From Anaerobacillus alkaliphilus (GTDB lineage: Bacteria; Bacillota; Bacilli; Bacillales; Anaerobacillaceae): a stretch of DNA of 64,000 nt. The notes under the pieces were generated by a model, which worked only from the letters and a program-made list of their open reading frames with translations, made no database searches and was not told where the DNA came from. The stretch is taken from the NCBI RefSeq assembly GCF_004116265.1, contig NZ_QOUX01000001.1:620001-684000 (forward strand), given 5' to 3'. Below are positions 35,460 to 44,220 of this stretch, in pieces. A program made the translations under genes and the position numbers. Position 1 is the stretch's first letter. Every line of letters starts with the position of its first letter.

Positions 35460-36335
35460 GTGAGAGAATTAGAATTGGTCTTAGATATTAAAGCTACGTT
35501 GGGCGAGGGGCCCTGTTGGGATAGTAAAAAACAATTATTATATTGGGTAGATATACTTGAAAAAAGGGTATACATTTTTAACCCAAGAACAAATGAAAAT
35601 CGCTGCATTCAATTAAATCATTACGTTGGGGCAATCGTACCAAGAAATTCAGGTGGAGCTGTGTTGGCACTAGAAAAAGGTTTTTATTTTTTAGATACTC
35701 AGACAGAGACATTGTCACTGATAGATGAGCCTGAGAAGCATATAGTAAATAATCGATTTAATGATGGGAAATGTGATGCGAATGGGCGCTTTTGGGCAGG
35801 GACAATGGATAAATCCTATCATAAGGAACAAGGTGCACTTTATTGCTTGAATACGAATTTGGCTGTGAAAAAGCAGTTGAGTAAAGTTGGGTTATCAAAT
35901 GGATTAGCGTGGTCTCCAGACAATAAGTTTTTTTATTACATAGATACCTTAACTCGAAAGGTAGTTTGTTTTGACTTTCATCTCAGTACAGGTGAAATTG
36001 AAAATCCGAGGGAGATTATTTACTTTCCAGAAGAAGAGGGAATGCCTGATGGAATGACGATTGATGAAGATGGAATGCTTTGGATTGCTCATTGGGGTGG
36101 CTCCAAGGTATCTAGATGGAACCCTAAAACAGGAGAACAATTAACAGCCATTGAAGTCCCAGCGCTAAATGTAACATCCTGTACATTTGGCGGAAAAGAT
36201 TTAGATGAATTATATATAACGACTGCAAGATCAGGATTAAATGAAGATCAACTGAAGGAATACCCTTATTCAGGAGGGTTATTCAAGATAAAAACGGATG
36301 TAAAAGGGGTTCAGGCTTATCCATTTAAAGGATGA
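35460..36335 (+). CDS. SMP-30/gluconolactonase-family lactonase
   Basis: 291 residues from GTG 35460 (AAGAAGGAGTG upstream). Six-bladed propeller with the metal ligands of the family: glutamate in LGEGPCWD, asparagine in NNRFNDGKCD, SNGLAWSPDN, and the catalytic aspartate in MPDGMTIDEDG. Family members hydrolyse sugar or other lactones with a divalent metal. No sugar genes are adjacent. Confidence 0.9.
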   Translation: MRELELVLDIKATLGEGPCWDSKKQLLYWVDILEKRVYIFNPRTNENRCIQLNHYVGAIVPRNSGGAVLALEKGFYFLDTQTETLSLIDEPEKHIVNNRFNDGKCDANGRFWAGTMDKSYHKEQGALYCLNTNLAVKKQLSKVGLSNGLAWSPDNKFFYYIDTLTRKVVCFDFHLSTGEIENPREIIYFPEEEGMPDGMTIDEDGMLWIAHWGGSKVSRWNPKTGEQLTAIEVPALNVTSCTFGGKDLDELYITTARSGLNEDQLKEYPYSGGLFKIKTDVKGVQAYPFKG

Positions 36336-36410
36336 GGGAATTTGATGAAGGTAGAGCGATAGTCAAAAAAATCTCGCAAATGTTTGATTAATAGTTTAGA
36401 TTATAAAATG

Positions 36411-36436
36411 CGTTCCTATATAAGGAACGTTTTTTT
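36411..36436 (+). terminator. Terminator of the lactonase gene
   Basis: CGTTCCT and AGGAACG form the stem, followed by TTTTTTT. Confidence 0.85.
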
Positions 36437-36520
36437 ATATTTATTATCTATTTAAATGGAAATTAATGCTAATATAATATGGACAAGTTTAACTACTATA
36501 TTGATGTATAAGGAGATTCT

Positions 36521-37744
36521 ATGAATTCGTCTATATTGAAAAACCGTTCATTTCTTTCAACCTGGTTAGGAAATGGTATATCAGAACTAGGTGGTGCTTT
36601 TGGTACTTTTTGTAATTCGATATTAATCTACCAACTTACTGGTTCTACTCTCGCACTAGGGAGTATGTGGCTTTTGTATTTTCTTCCATCATTGGTTCTT
36701 CAACTTTTCATTGGCCCTTATATTGACCGGTGGAGTAGAAAGTGGATTATGGTACTCTCACAATGGACAAGGGGTGTCATATTTATCATCCCATTAGCTA
36801 CATTACTATCAGGCAATTTAGAGGTTTGGCATATTTACGTTGTTCAGTGTGTAGTTGGTTTAATCACTCCATTATATGTACCTGCTAACCATGCCCTTAC
36901 GCCTACGATAGTAGCAAAGGATCAATTACAGACAGCAAATGCTTATATTGATGGGACCGTACGAATAATGACCTTTTTATCTCCCATACTAGCTGGGATA
37001 GTCATTGAATACATTGGGGTTCCATTCACACTTACTCTTGTTAGTTCTTTCCTTATCATGAGTGGTTTTACTTTGCTTTTTATTCAAGAACAGAGAATTA
37101 AACTAGAAGTAAGAAAAACATGGGTAGCAGATTTTTCAGAAGGGATATCTTTTTTCTTTACTCAAAAAATTATTGTGTGGTTAGGTGTCTTCTTAGCATT
37201 TGTTCAATTTGGAGTAGGTGTGACCATGGTTACAACTCTTCCATACATTACGGAGGAATTGGGAGGGACTTATGCCGATTATGGGTACTTTATGGCGGGC
37301 TTTCCGGTTGGATACATAATAGGTGCTTTACTAGTATCAAAAATAAAGTACAAAAGTCGTAGATTACTCATGCTAGGTTCCCTTTTCATCGGAGGCATTA
37401 CCTTCATTGCACTTTGTTTTAACTATAGTATCCCTTTAGCTATTTCAACAGAAATTATTGGCGGAATAGTCATGGCTATTTTTAGTATCCATAATACAAC
37501 GATCTGCCAAAAAGTTGTACCAAATCACCTCATGGGAAAAGTGTTTTCAGTCCGTCTGCTTATTATCAGAGGAGCTATGCCACTGGGAGTGCTAACTGGA
37601 GGTGTCTTAAGTGAAATGTTTGGTGTGAGACCGCTGTATCTGTTGATTGGTTTATTAATTAGTCTTGTTTCGTTAATAGGAATATGTTTACCTTATTTTA
37701 AATTCATTGATGAGAAAGGTAGTCCAGATAAAATTGCTTCCTAG
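36521..37744 (+). CDS. MFS transporter (DHA3-like exporter)
   Basis: 407 residues, with AAGGAGATT upstream. Twelve helices are expected. NRSFLSTWLGNGISELGGAF is the DHA3/MFS_3 opening, and GPYIDRWSRKWIMVLSQW is motif A. Members export macrolides or siderophores. No regulator or biosynthetic gene lies nearby to narrow the substrate. Confidence 0.85.
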   Translation: MNSSILKNRSFLSTWLGNGISELGGAFGTFCNSILIYQLTGSTLALGSMWLLYFLPSLVLQLFIGPYIDRWSRKWIMVLSQWTRGVIFIIPLATLLSGNLEVWHIYVVQCVVGLITPLYVPANHALTPTIVAKDQLQTANAYIDGTVRIMTFLSPILAGIVIEYIGVPFTLTLVSSFLIMSGFTLLFIQEQRIKLEVRKTWVADFSEGISFFFTQKIIVWLGVFLAFVQFGVGVTMVTTLPYITEELGGTYADYGYFMAGFPVGYIIGALLVSKIKYKSRRLLMLGSLFIGGITFIALCFNYSIPLAISTEIIGGIVMAIFSIHNTTICQKVVPNHLMGKVFSVRLLIIRGAMPLGVLTGGVLSEMFGVRPLYLLIGLLISLVSLIGICLPYFKFIDEKGSPDKIAS

Positions 37745-37760
37745 GGTCTGCACTGATATC

Positions 37761-37794
37761 GCCGATTGGTTTGAGGATAACCAGTCGGCTTTTT
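37761..37794 (+). terminator. Terminator of the MFS gene
   Basis: GCCGATTGGTT pairs with AACCAGTCGGC (one wobble), followed by TTTTTATG. Confidence 0.8.
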
Positions 37795-37867
37795 ATGTTA
37801 AAAATGAATGGCAAGCACCATAACTGATAGGCGCCTGTATATATAGTTATAGGATTGGAGGGATAAA

Positions 37868-39448
37868 ATGAGCGTACCAGTAGGAAAAGTTTATGTTGTC
37901 GATCCTTCTCCTTTAAATTGGCTTTTTGTACTCTTTCATACTATGGAGGAACTAGTAAGAGCTGATCGCGAAGGGTATGTAACACCGTCGTTGGCAAGTG
38001 AGTTTACTTGGATCAACGAAACGACATTAGAAGTAAAGCTTCGTAAAGGGGTTACGTTCCATAATGGTGAGGTTTTTAATGCGGATAGCTTTGTAAGAAG
38101 TTTTTCTGAGGAACAGCGGTGGTTTGCGCCACATCCGCCTGGAACGTGGATGAACCTTCCACGGGAAACAACTGTAGATGTTGTTGACGATTATACCGTT
38201 CGCTTTCTGTTTCCAAAGGCAGATGGATTAGCGCTAGTGAAGTTAAGGGCTGTTCATATGGGGAATGAGTTATTTTGGCAGAGTCTAGGGTTTGGCTATG
38301 CGCGAGAAGGTAGTGGGGAAGGTCGTTGGTGAATTCTTGATGCACCAGGTCGGTGGGGCACCGGACCGTTTATTTTGCAAAAAGGATATTCATCATTAGA
38401 AAATAAGCAAGCGATTATTAAGAAAGAGCCGTTTGAGGCAACTTGGATTACTGTTGAAGAGCTTCGTGCTCCGATGGTTCAGTTGCAGGCAAATAAAGAT
38501 TATTGGAATAAACCAAGAGGGCCAAAACTTTCCGAGGTAATCTTTCGGAATGATCTTAGTAAGCAAGAAGCACTTTTGCTTTGTATAAACACGGAGGGAC
38601 AAGTCGATATTGTCACAATGATTGAACCGAAACAAGCAGCGGCAGTAATTGATTCGCCGTATGCGAACCTAGTTCAGGTGAATACAGACCGTGTTTTTGC
38701 TGGGGTGTTTAACAGATTTCAGCCTGATGTACCGTTTAATGACCGAAGAGTAAGAGAAGCGTTTAACATGGCTATCAATCAATCGAGAGTCGCCCGGCAA
38801 GGCTTTCTTGGCTACGCAACACCAATTCCAAGCTTGGTACCACCATGGTCTAAAGAGATGCCAGAAGATGTGACACCAATACCTTACAACCCTAGTCGAG
38901 CAAAAGAATTACTTCGTGAAGTGGGCTGGCCTGAAGATCGTGAATTCGTGATCGCTGTGCTAAAAATGTACGAAGATGCAGCGAAAGTGATTGCAGAGGA
39001 AATTGAAACGGTTCTTTCATTAAAAGTCAGGGTAATTGTCATTGAGGAAACAGAAGAGCACAAATGGCGCAAAGCAATCGCTGAAAAAAGAAGAATACCT
39101 AAGATTGATTTGCTATTAGTTGACGTGTTTGCCTTATTTACAGAAGGAATTCCTGCATTTATTCACCGCGAATTTTTTGGTGAGAATGGAGCATTAAGAT
39201 TAGGCCCAGAACTAGAAGAGTTTAATAGATTGTTTGTGGCATATAGTAGTGAAATTAATGATCTGAGAAAAGTAGAATTAGCAAAAGAAATTGATCGTTT
39301 TGTTTATAAGGAAGCGTTAGGGTTATTTCTATGTTGCCCGCAGGATTTATACGCGGTAAACCGGCACGTTCAATTTCGTGCTTCACGCAGCACATTTGAA
39401 CTTACCGAAACCGAAGTGACAAAGGACCACTGGTCGAGACGATTATGA
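37868..39448 (+). CDS. SgrR-type solute-binding protein interrupted by an in-frame TGA
   Basis: One frame of 527 codons from ATG 37868 (GGAGGG upstream) to the stop at 39448, broken only by TGA at 38330-38332. Before it: MSVPVGKVYVVDPSPLNWLF, cut before VLFHTMEELVRADREG, then LRKGVTFHNGEVFNADSFV. After it: ILDAPGRWGTGPFILQKGYS, then VREAFNMAINQSRVARQGF. This is an SBP_bac_5 domain like that of SgrR but without the N-terminal HTH, and no signal peptide is visible. Either a nonsense mutation (two short products) or selenocysteine read-through. In relatives I recall a cysteine at this site, but cannot verify it. Confidence 0.7.
38348..38367 (+). other. Hairpin 15 nt after the in-frame TGA of the binding-protein gene
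   Basis: GGTCGGTG pairs with CACCGGACC around a GGG loop, with one bulged G. The loop begins 23 nt after the TGA, inside the 16-37 nt window known for bacterial SECIS elements. The region also encodes a conserved-looking GRWGTGPF stretch, so the pairing may be accidental. Confidence 0.35.
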
Positions 39449-39501
39449 TAGAAATTGGTATACGACAGAAAATCGTATACTTTTTTAATTGGGAGAAGTT
39501 T

Positions 39502-39690
39502 GGCGGACACCAGTGCCGTTATTTTGAGAAAAAACTAGTTTTTTTCGATTTCGCGGACAGAGAGGACGTTATTTTGCTTGATTATGCCTCATTTTCATAG
39601 ATTTTGGGCAAATAACGTCCCTGGTGGCCGCGAAATTTCCGAAAAGGCGTTATTTGCTAAAATAGCGTCCTCTCTGTCCTCTAACTGAAA
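39502..39690. repeat. Nested inverted-repeat element
   Basis: A 21-bp arm at 39555-39575 (GGACAGAGAGGACG, then TTATTTT) pairs with 39659-39679 with one mismatch. Inside, TTTCGCGG pairs with CCGCGAAA. A further related arm at 39502-39526 (GCGGACACCAGTGCC) is partly complementary to 39610-39632. It has no coding capacity. It looks like a REP/MITE-type intergenic element that can fold into a long hairpin. Confidence 0.7.
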
Positions 39691-39775
39691 ACAGCCTAAA
39701 GTTTCTCTTGAAAATTTGGCTAAATTTGGTTTATTCTATGGTGGAATGTCTGTTCTAATTGGAGGGATGAAAGGT

Positions 39776-40135
39776 ATGTGGAAAAAAATCGAGTGCGTCG
39801 CAATCTATACCGATGATCTGGAAAATTCGGTAGCATTCTACCAGTCGTTAGGTCTAACTAAAGCTTGGGAAACGTACCAAGATGAGGGCAAGCAATGGAA
39901 GTTCGTAGGTATGAGGTTTCCTGACGGAGACTCAGAATTAGTCTTGAAGAATAACCCGAATTTGAACTTTGCTGAAACCGAAATTGTTGTTGAAGATGTC
40001 AGGGAAACCTATGAGATTCTAAAAGCTAATCCTGAAGTTGAGTGGATCCGCCCACCATTCCCGAATGCCTTAGGTGGTCATGTAGCGGTTATGCAAGCAC
40101 CAGATAAGAATGTTTTTGTTCTGGTAGGAAAATAG
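39776..40135 (+). CDS. VOC-fold (glyoxalase/bleomycin-resistance-like) protein
   Basis: 119 residues from ATG 39776 (TTGGAGGG upstream; earlier in-frame starts are less likely). IECVAIYTDDLENSVAFYQSL, split here at 20 residues before GLTKAWE, is the first beta-alpha-beta-beta-beta unit. The second unit ends HVAVMQAPDKNVFVLVG. Function may be metal-dependent lyase, dioxygenase or a ligand-binding resistance protein. First gene of an operon with two nucleotide-hydrolase-type genes. Confidence 0.82.
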   Translation: MWKKIECVAIYTDDLENSVAFYQSLGLTKAWETYQDEGKQWKFVGMRFPDGDSELVLKNNPNLNFAETEIVVEDVRETYEILKANPEVEWIRPPFPNALGGHVAVMQAPDKNVFVLVGK

Positions 40136-40137
40136 CC

Positions 40138-40461
40138 ATGCCTACATATAACAAACTAGTAAGGGATTTAATTCCTAGCATTATTGAAAATACAGGAAAA
40201 AACTATCATACTCGTACATTAGATACGGCTGAATATAAAGTAGAATTGGTAAAAAAACTATCTGAGGAAATGAATGAATTTTTACAAGCGACAAATGACA
40301 GTGAGGCTATTGAGGAATTAGCAGATATGCTTGAAGTTATTCATGCCTTAACACATATTCACCACTCCAACCCAAACCAATTAGAAGAAATAAGAAAAAA
40401 CAAAGCAGTACAACGTGGCGGATTTGAAAAACAAATATTTTTGATAGATGTAGAGGACTAA
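40138..40461 (+). CDS. MazG-like nucleoside triphosphate pyrophosphohydrolase
   Basis: 107 residues; the ATG lies two bases after the previous stop. YNKLVRDLIPSIIENTGK is the typical opening. The metal-binding pattern is KKLSEEMNEFLQA followed by AIEELADMLEVIHAL (EExxE then ExxD). It probably cleaves non-canonical NTPs to NMP and pyrophosphate. Confidence 0.85.
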   Translation: MPTYNKLVRDLIPSIIENTGKNYHTRTLDTAEYKVELVKKLSEEMNEFLQATNDSEAIEELADMLEVIHALTHIHHSNPNQLEEIRKNKAVQRGGFEKQIFLIDVED

Positions 40462-40464
40462 AAG

Positions 40465-40905
40465 ATGAAACCGACATTGCGAGCGGAGGCAATCATTTGG
40501 GATAAAGCGAAGAGGCTAGTTCTTGTTCAATGTGATAGAGATGAAAGCTTCTATCGACTTCCGGGTGGGAGTGTTGAATTTTTAGAAACAGCTGCTGAGG
40601 CGATTAAGAGGGAGCTGGTAGAAGAGTACAACATCAGTTCAACAGTAGAAAAACTAGCGATTGTTAACGAGAGCATTGTTGAGGTAGACGGTGAACAGAT
40701 TCATCAATGCACGCTCATTCACTGGTGTACAATCACAGACGGGGACAAAGTCTACATTCATAATGAAGATCCAAATATAATACTTGTTTGGCGTACCATT
40801 GAGCAATTACAACAGACGCCTACCTATCCAGAAGGAATTGTTGATGTGTTTACTTCTGACACTACTCATATTTCGCATCTTGTTGTTAGGAAAAAATATC
40901 AATAA
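40465..40905 (+). CDS. Nudix hydrolase
   Basis: 146 residues, three bases after the previous gene. Nudix box GGSVEFLETAAEAIKRELVEE, extending to YNI, with asparagine in the position usually glycine. A pyrophosphohydrolase plus a Nudix in one operon suggests nucleotide-pool cleaning. Confidence 0.88.
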   Translation: MKPTLRAEAIIWDKAKRLVLVQCDRDESFYRLPGGSVEFLETAAEAIKRELVEEYNISSTVEKLAIVNESIVEVDGEQIHQCTLIHWCTITDGDKVYIHNEDPNIILVWRTIEQLQQTPTYPEGIVDVFTSDTTHISHLVVRKKYQ

Positions 40906-40932
40906 CCCTGCCAATTTCTCAGGGTTATTTTT
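40901..40932. terminator. Bidirectional terminator
   Basis: AATAACCCTG and CAGGGTTATT form a 10-bp stem between convergent genes. It overlaps the Nudix stop codon. Confidence 0.85.
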
Positions 40933-40937
40933 ACCAA

Positions 40938-41834
40938 TCAAACCATTATTCCACCGTTAGGATGAAGTGTTTGACCGGTCATATAGCTTGAATCAGAAGA
41001 AGCTAGGAAGACAAAGTTTGTAGCAACTTCAAACGGCTGACCAGGACGCTTGAGAGGTGTAGTATCGACGCCAAAAGTTTTTACATCTTCTGCGGAAAAG
41101 GAAGATGGGATTAGAGGTGTCCAAATAGGGCCAGGGGCCACACCGTTGACACGGATACCTTGATCGGCTAGAGAAAGTGCGAGTGATTTGGTAAATGTAA
41201 GGATTGCGCCTTTGCTAGCGGAATAATCGATCATTTCTTTGTATCCCTCAAATGCGGTAACTGAAGTTGTGTTAATGATTGTGCTCCCCCTTTGTAAGTA
41301 TGGTAGTGCAGCTTTCGTCATAAAGAAAAAAGCATAAATGTTGGTACGAAAAGTTAGATCTAACTGCTCGGCAGTAATATCTAAAATACTATGTTGAACA
41401 TACTGAACTGCGTGGTTGTTAACGAGAATATCAATTTTGCCAAAGTGACGAATTGCTTCTTGAACTACTGTATGTGACATTGTTTCATCTTGCAAGTCAC
41501 CAGGTACAAGTAGACATCTTCTTCCAAGTTGTTCGACCCGTTGCTTTGTTTCTGTGGCATCCTCATGTTCATTAAGGTACGAAACAACAATGTCTGCGCC
41601 TTCTTTTGCAAACGCATAGGCAACTGCACGGCCAATCCCGCTATCTCCGCCAGTAATAATGGCTACTTTGTCTTGTAACTTTCTACTACCGATGTAATGA
41701 GGATTTTCGGAAAGAGGCCTAGGGACCATCTTATATTCAAAGCCTGGATGGTGGTCTTGATGTTGAGGTGGAAAAGCAAGTGGTACATCTTCACACTTTC
41801 TTTCTTTTCCCCAGTAATCATAAACAGGATACAT
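40938..41834 (-). CDS. Short-chain dehydrogenase (general-stress YdaD/YhdF type)
   Basis: 298 residues from ATG 41834, with AAAGGAG at correct spacing (ATG 41840 is too close). A 45-residue N-terminal extension (HQDHHPGFEYKMVPRP) precedes the SDR fold, as in the B. subtilis stress SDRs. NAD(P) motif TGGDSGIGR, NNHAV in place of NNAG, catalytic YSASKGA, and APGPIWTPLIPSS. Likely a stress-inducible oxidoreductase of unknown substrate. Confidence 0.9.
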   Translation of the reverse strand: MYPVYDYWGKERKCEDVPLAFPPQHQDHHPGFEYKMVPRPLSENPHYIGSRKLQDKVAIITGGDSGIGRAVAYAFAKEGADIVVSYLNEHEDATETKQRVEQLGRRCLLVPGDLQDETMSHTVVQEAIRHFGKIDILVNNHAVQYVQHSILDITAEQLDLTFRTNIYAFFFMTKAALPYLQRGSTIINTTSVTAFEGYKEMIDYSASKGAILTFTKSLALSLADQGIRVNGVAPGPIWTPLIPSSFSAEDVKTFGVDTTPLKRPGQPFEVATNFVFLASSDSSYMTGQTLHPNGGIMV

Positions 41835-42024
41835 AACCATGCTCCTTTCGAAACGCGTCTTAATTTCAACTAAACCTAAACTTAATTGTATTCATGTGTA
41901 ATAAAAATAGAAGTTGTCCCATACAATTGAGTTATAACTTACATTAAATACTTGTTGCGACAAGTAACTGATTGATATAAATTATAGAATAGAAGTTAAA
42001 TTTCGTGTGAGAGAAGGAATATAC

Positions 42025-42531
42025 TTGAAACGCAAAACCTATCTTTTTATGATTCTTATTTTAGTTTTCCTTTCAGGGTGTGGTTCTAAAATTAATGAAC
42101 CTATTACTCTAATGAACCAAGATAACCAAGAAGTTAGCTTTCCACAGGATAAACCAACTTTATTCTTCTTTTTAACTACTTACACCTGAGGTTTTTGTCA
42201 ACAGCAACTAGTTAAGTTGCATGAAAACCTAGGGTTGTTAGAAGGGTTAGACGTCAATACGTATATTATTAGTAGCGATACACCAGAAGAACAATACGAG
42301 TTATATCGTGCACTAGAGGAAAAGTTTGGGGAAAGTCTTCCTTTTGTATCAGACCCAGACCTGAAGCTAATTGATAAGTTACATATGAAAAATGGAGATA
42401 TGGCATTTAGAGGCTATGCTTTACTCGACAACGACGGTCGGGTTATTTTCCAGAAAGTAAACGATCACTGGGCTGAGGAATTAACTGAAACTATGGAAGT
42501 TATTACGAAAGAGTTAGAAAATAGAAAATAA
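42025..42531 (+). CDS. Lipoprotein redoxin with an in-frame TGA at the first CxxC position (candidate selenoprotein)
   Basis: 168 residues from TTG 42025 (GAGAAGGAAT upstream), if TGA 42187-42189 is read as selenocysteine. A lipoprotein signal ends LSGC (C19). The thioredoxin/AhpC-TSA-like fold follows: PTLFFFLTTYT, then U55-G-F-C58, QQQLVKLHENLG, IISSDTPEEQYELY, LPFVSDPDLKL. The frame is open on both sides and the TGA sits exactly where a redox-active CxxC begins. A membrane-attached thiol reductase or peroxidase-like role is expected. The alternative is a Cys-to-stop mutation. Confidence 0.75.
42190..42229 (+). promoter_or_regulatory. Candidate bacterial SECIS element
   Basis: Directly after the TGA. 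GGTTTT (42190-42195) pairs with AAAACC (42224-42229). GCAACT (42204-42209) pairs with AGTTGC (42215-42220), leaving the loop AGTTA. The loop starts 20 nt after the TGA and has G at its second position, matching published bacterial SECIS rules: 16-37 nt spacing, a 4-16 bp upper stem, and a G in the first two loop positions. Confidence 0.55.
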
Positions 42532-42539
42532 GACTTCAG

Positions 42540-42567
42540 ACCGTAGATGGATTTCTACGGTTTTTTT
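42540..42567 (+). terminator. Terminator of the redoxin gene
   Basis: ACCGTAGA and TCTACGGT form an 8-bp stem, followed by TTTTTTT. Confidence 0.85.
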
Positions 42568-42627
42568 ATGGAAATTTATCAATCTTATTGGTTATTTATG
42601 GTAAAGTGGGGGGTGAGGTGACGAAGA

Positions 42628-42834
42628 GTGGAGAGTTTTATTTATATACCAATATTATTAGCTGGAATTGGTTTAGTGATTGCGATTGTCCAGAGCTTAA
42701 TTGACCGCTCAATTAACCAATTTAAAAGTAATGAGTATGAAGAGAAAATTAAAGATCTTGAAGCTAGAATGGAGAAGTTAGAAGATGAGAATAGAGAATT
42801 ATATTTTCATATCCATAGCAGAGGTAAACTATGA
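42628..42834 (+). CDS. Single-helix coiled-coil protein
   Basis: 68 residues from GTG, with GTGAGGTGACG upstream. One helix (YIPILLAGIGLVIAIVQSL) is followed by a coiled coil (EEKIKDLEARMEKLEDENREL). It overlaps the next gene by four bases (ATGA). Possible scaffold; function unknown. Confidence 0.65.
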   Translation: MESFIYIPILLAGIGLVIAIVQSLIDRSINQFKSNEYEEKIKDLEARMEKLEDENRELYFHIHSRGKL

Positions 42835-43283
42835 TTATACGAAATGAAAGTTTAAGTGAAAAAGCTCCTAGAAGCTTGCTTTTACTAGCAGACCCTTCTC
42901 TAGAGTTAATAGAAGATTATCTCAAAAGAGGCGATTGCTATTTAGCTGAGATAGACGGAAAAGTGGTAGGAGCCTATGTCTTACTTCCTACTAGACCCCA
43001 AACTGTTGAACTTGTTAATGTTGCTGTTACTGAGGAAGAACAGGGTAAAGGCATTGGTAAACGTTTAGTGATGGATGCCATTGATAAGGCGAGAGCAGCC
43101 GGCTACAAAACGATAGAAATTGGCACTGGGAACTCTAGTATAGGTCAGCTTGCCCTTTACCAAAAATGTGGATTTCGCATTATTGGTGTTGATCATGACT
43201 TTTTTATTAGACACTATAAAGATGAGATATACGAGAATGGAATTCAGTGCAGGGATATGATTCGTCTATCACAAGACTTGTAG
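42831..43283 (+). CDS. GNAT-family N-acetyltransferase
   Basis: 150 residues, coupled to the previous gene by ATGA overlap. Motif A is EEEQGKGIGKRLVMDAIDKA. The region IGTGNSSIGQLALYQKCGFRI is typical of small-molecule GNATs. The C-terminus DEIYENGIQCRDMIRL is shared by a Bacillus subgroup of unknown substrate. Confidence 0.88.
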   Translation: MIIRNESLSEKAPRSLLLLADPSLELIEDYLKRGDCYLAEIDGKVVGAYVLLPTRPQTVELVNVAVTEEEQGKGIGKRLVMDAIDKARAAGYKTIEIGTGNSSIGQLALYQKCGFRIIGVDHDFFIRHYKDEIYENGIQCRDMIRLSQDL

Positions 43284-43299
43284 CGAGGGAAGTGGGGAG

Positions 43300-43674
43300 A
43301 TGAGAAAAGTCTTTCTTTTGTTGTTTATTGTACTGATAACTGGCTGCTCGACCGAGAAATTAGAGCCAAAGACATTCGCAGAAATATATTCTGGTAATCT
43401 ATCAGCTGTCACGAAAATTGAAATAAGACACGGTGGTGGCGAGTTAAAAACGATTGTAGATGAGGAAGTTATTCAACGTTGGCTGGACGATATACAAATG
43501 ATCACTTTTGTTCCTGATGAAAATCAGGAAGGGAGGGTAGGTTACTTATATTATGTGAAGCTGTTTGAAGGAGAAACGTTAACTTTTTCTTTTGATACCT
43601 CAAGTATTGGTGACTTTTACTTTTTATCAAATGACGAATTAAATGAAAGATTAGAGTGGTTGTTTACTAATTAA
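43300..43674 (+). CDS. Uncharacterised lipoprotein
   Basis: 124 residues. Signal MRKVFLLLFIVLITGC with the lipobox ITGC, then a short beta-rich domain (VTKIEIRHGGGELKTIVDEE, YYVKLFEGETLTFSF). AGTGGGGAG upstream. Likely surface exposed; no family recognised. Confidence 0.65.
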   Translation: MRKVFLLLFIVLITGCSTEKLEPKTFAEIYSGNLSAVTKIEIRHGGGELKTIVDEEVIQRWLDDIQMITFVPDENQEGRVGYLYYVKLFEGETLTFSFDTSSIGDFYFLSNDELNERLEWLFTN

Positions 43675-43691
43675 AAAGGAGTGGTCTGCAA

Positions 43692-44162
43692 GTGATATTA
43701 GTAAGTTCCTGTTTGGTTGGTTTAGAGGTTAGGTACGATGGGACCCACTGCCTTCATAGTCAGATTAACAAGCTAGTAAAGGAAGAGCAAGCAATATCAG
43801 TCTGTCCTGAATTGCTTGCTGGCTTTTCAGTCCCGAGAGAACCGACTGAAATTGTCGGCGGGGAGGGAGGGGATGTCCTGGATGGTAAAGCAAGAGTAGT
43901 TACCAAGTCGGGAACCGATGTCACAAATTTATATATAAAAGGAGCCTATCGCACTTTAGAAAAGGCGCAAGAACTCAGGGCAACCTTGGTGGTACTTAAG
44001 GAAACTAGTCCTTCCTGCGGTAATTCTATGATTTATAATGGCGAATTTTCTGGTGAAAAGGTCGTTGGTAATGGAGTGACGTCTGCATTACTCAAAAGGC
44101 ATGGCTATTCAGTTATTTCTGAAGAACAGTTTCTAGAGTCCCTCAAAGACCAAACTACTTAA
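43692..44162 (+). CDS. DUF523-family protein
   Basis: 156 residues from GTG after AAAGGAGTGG. The DUF523 signature is complete: MILVSSCLVGLEVRYDG, then VCPELLAGFSVPREPTEI and LKETSPSCG. The conserved cysteines (SSCL, VCPE, SPSCG) are intact. Function is unknown; a metal or Fe-S role is suspected from the cysteines. Confidence 0.9.
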   Translation: MILVSSCLVGLEVRYDGTHCLHSQINKLVKEEQAISVCPELLAGFSVPREPTEIVGGEGGDVLDGKARVVTKSGTDVTNLYIKGAYRTLEKAQELRATLVVLKETSPSCGNSMIYNGEFSGEKVVGNGVTSALLKRHGYSVISEEQFLESLKDQTT

Positions 44163-44220
44163 CGATCAAAAAACAAACAGAATAACCAACTAGAGAGTTA
44201 ATAAAAAGGAGAATTTACAT

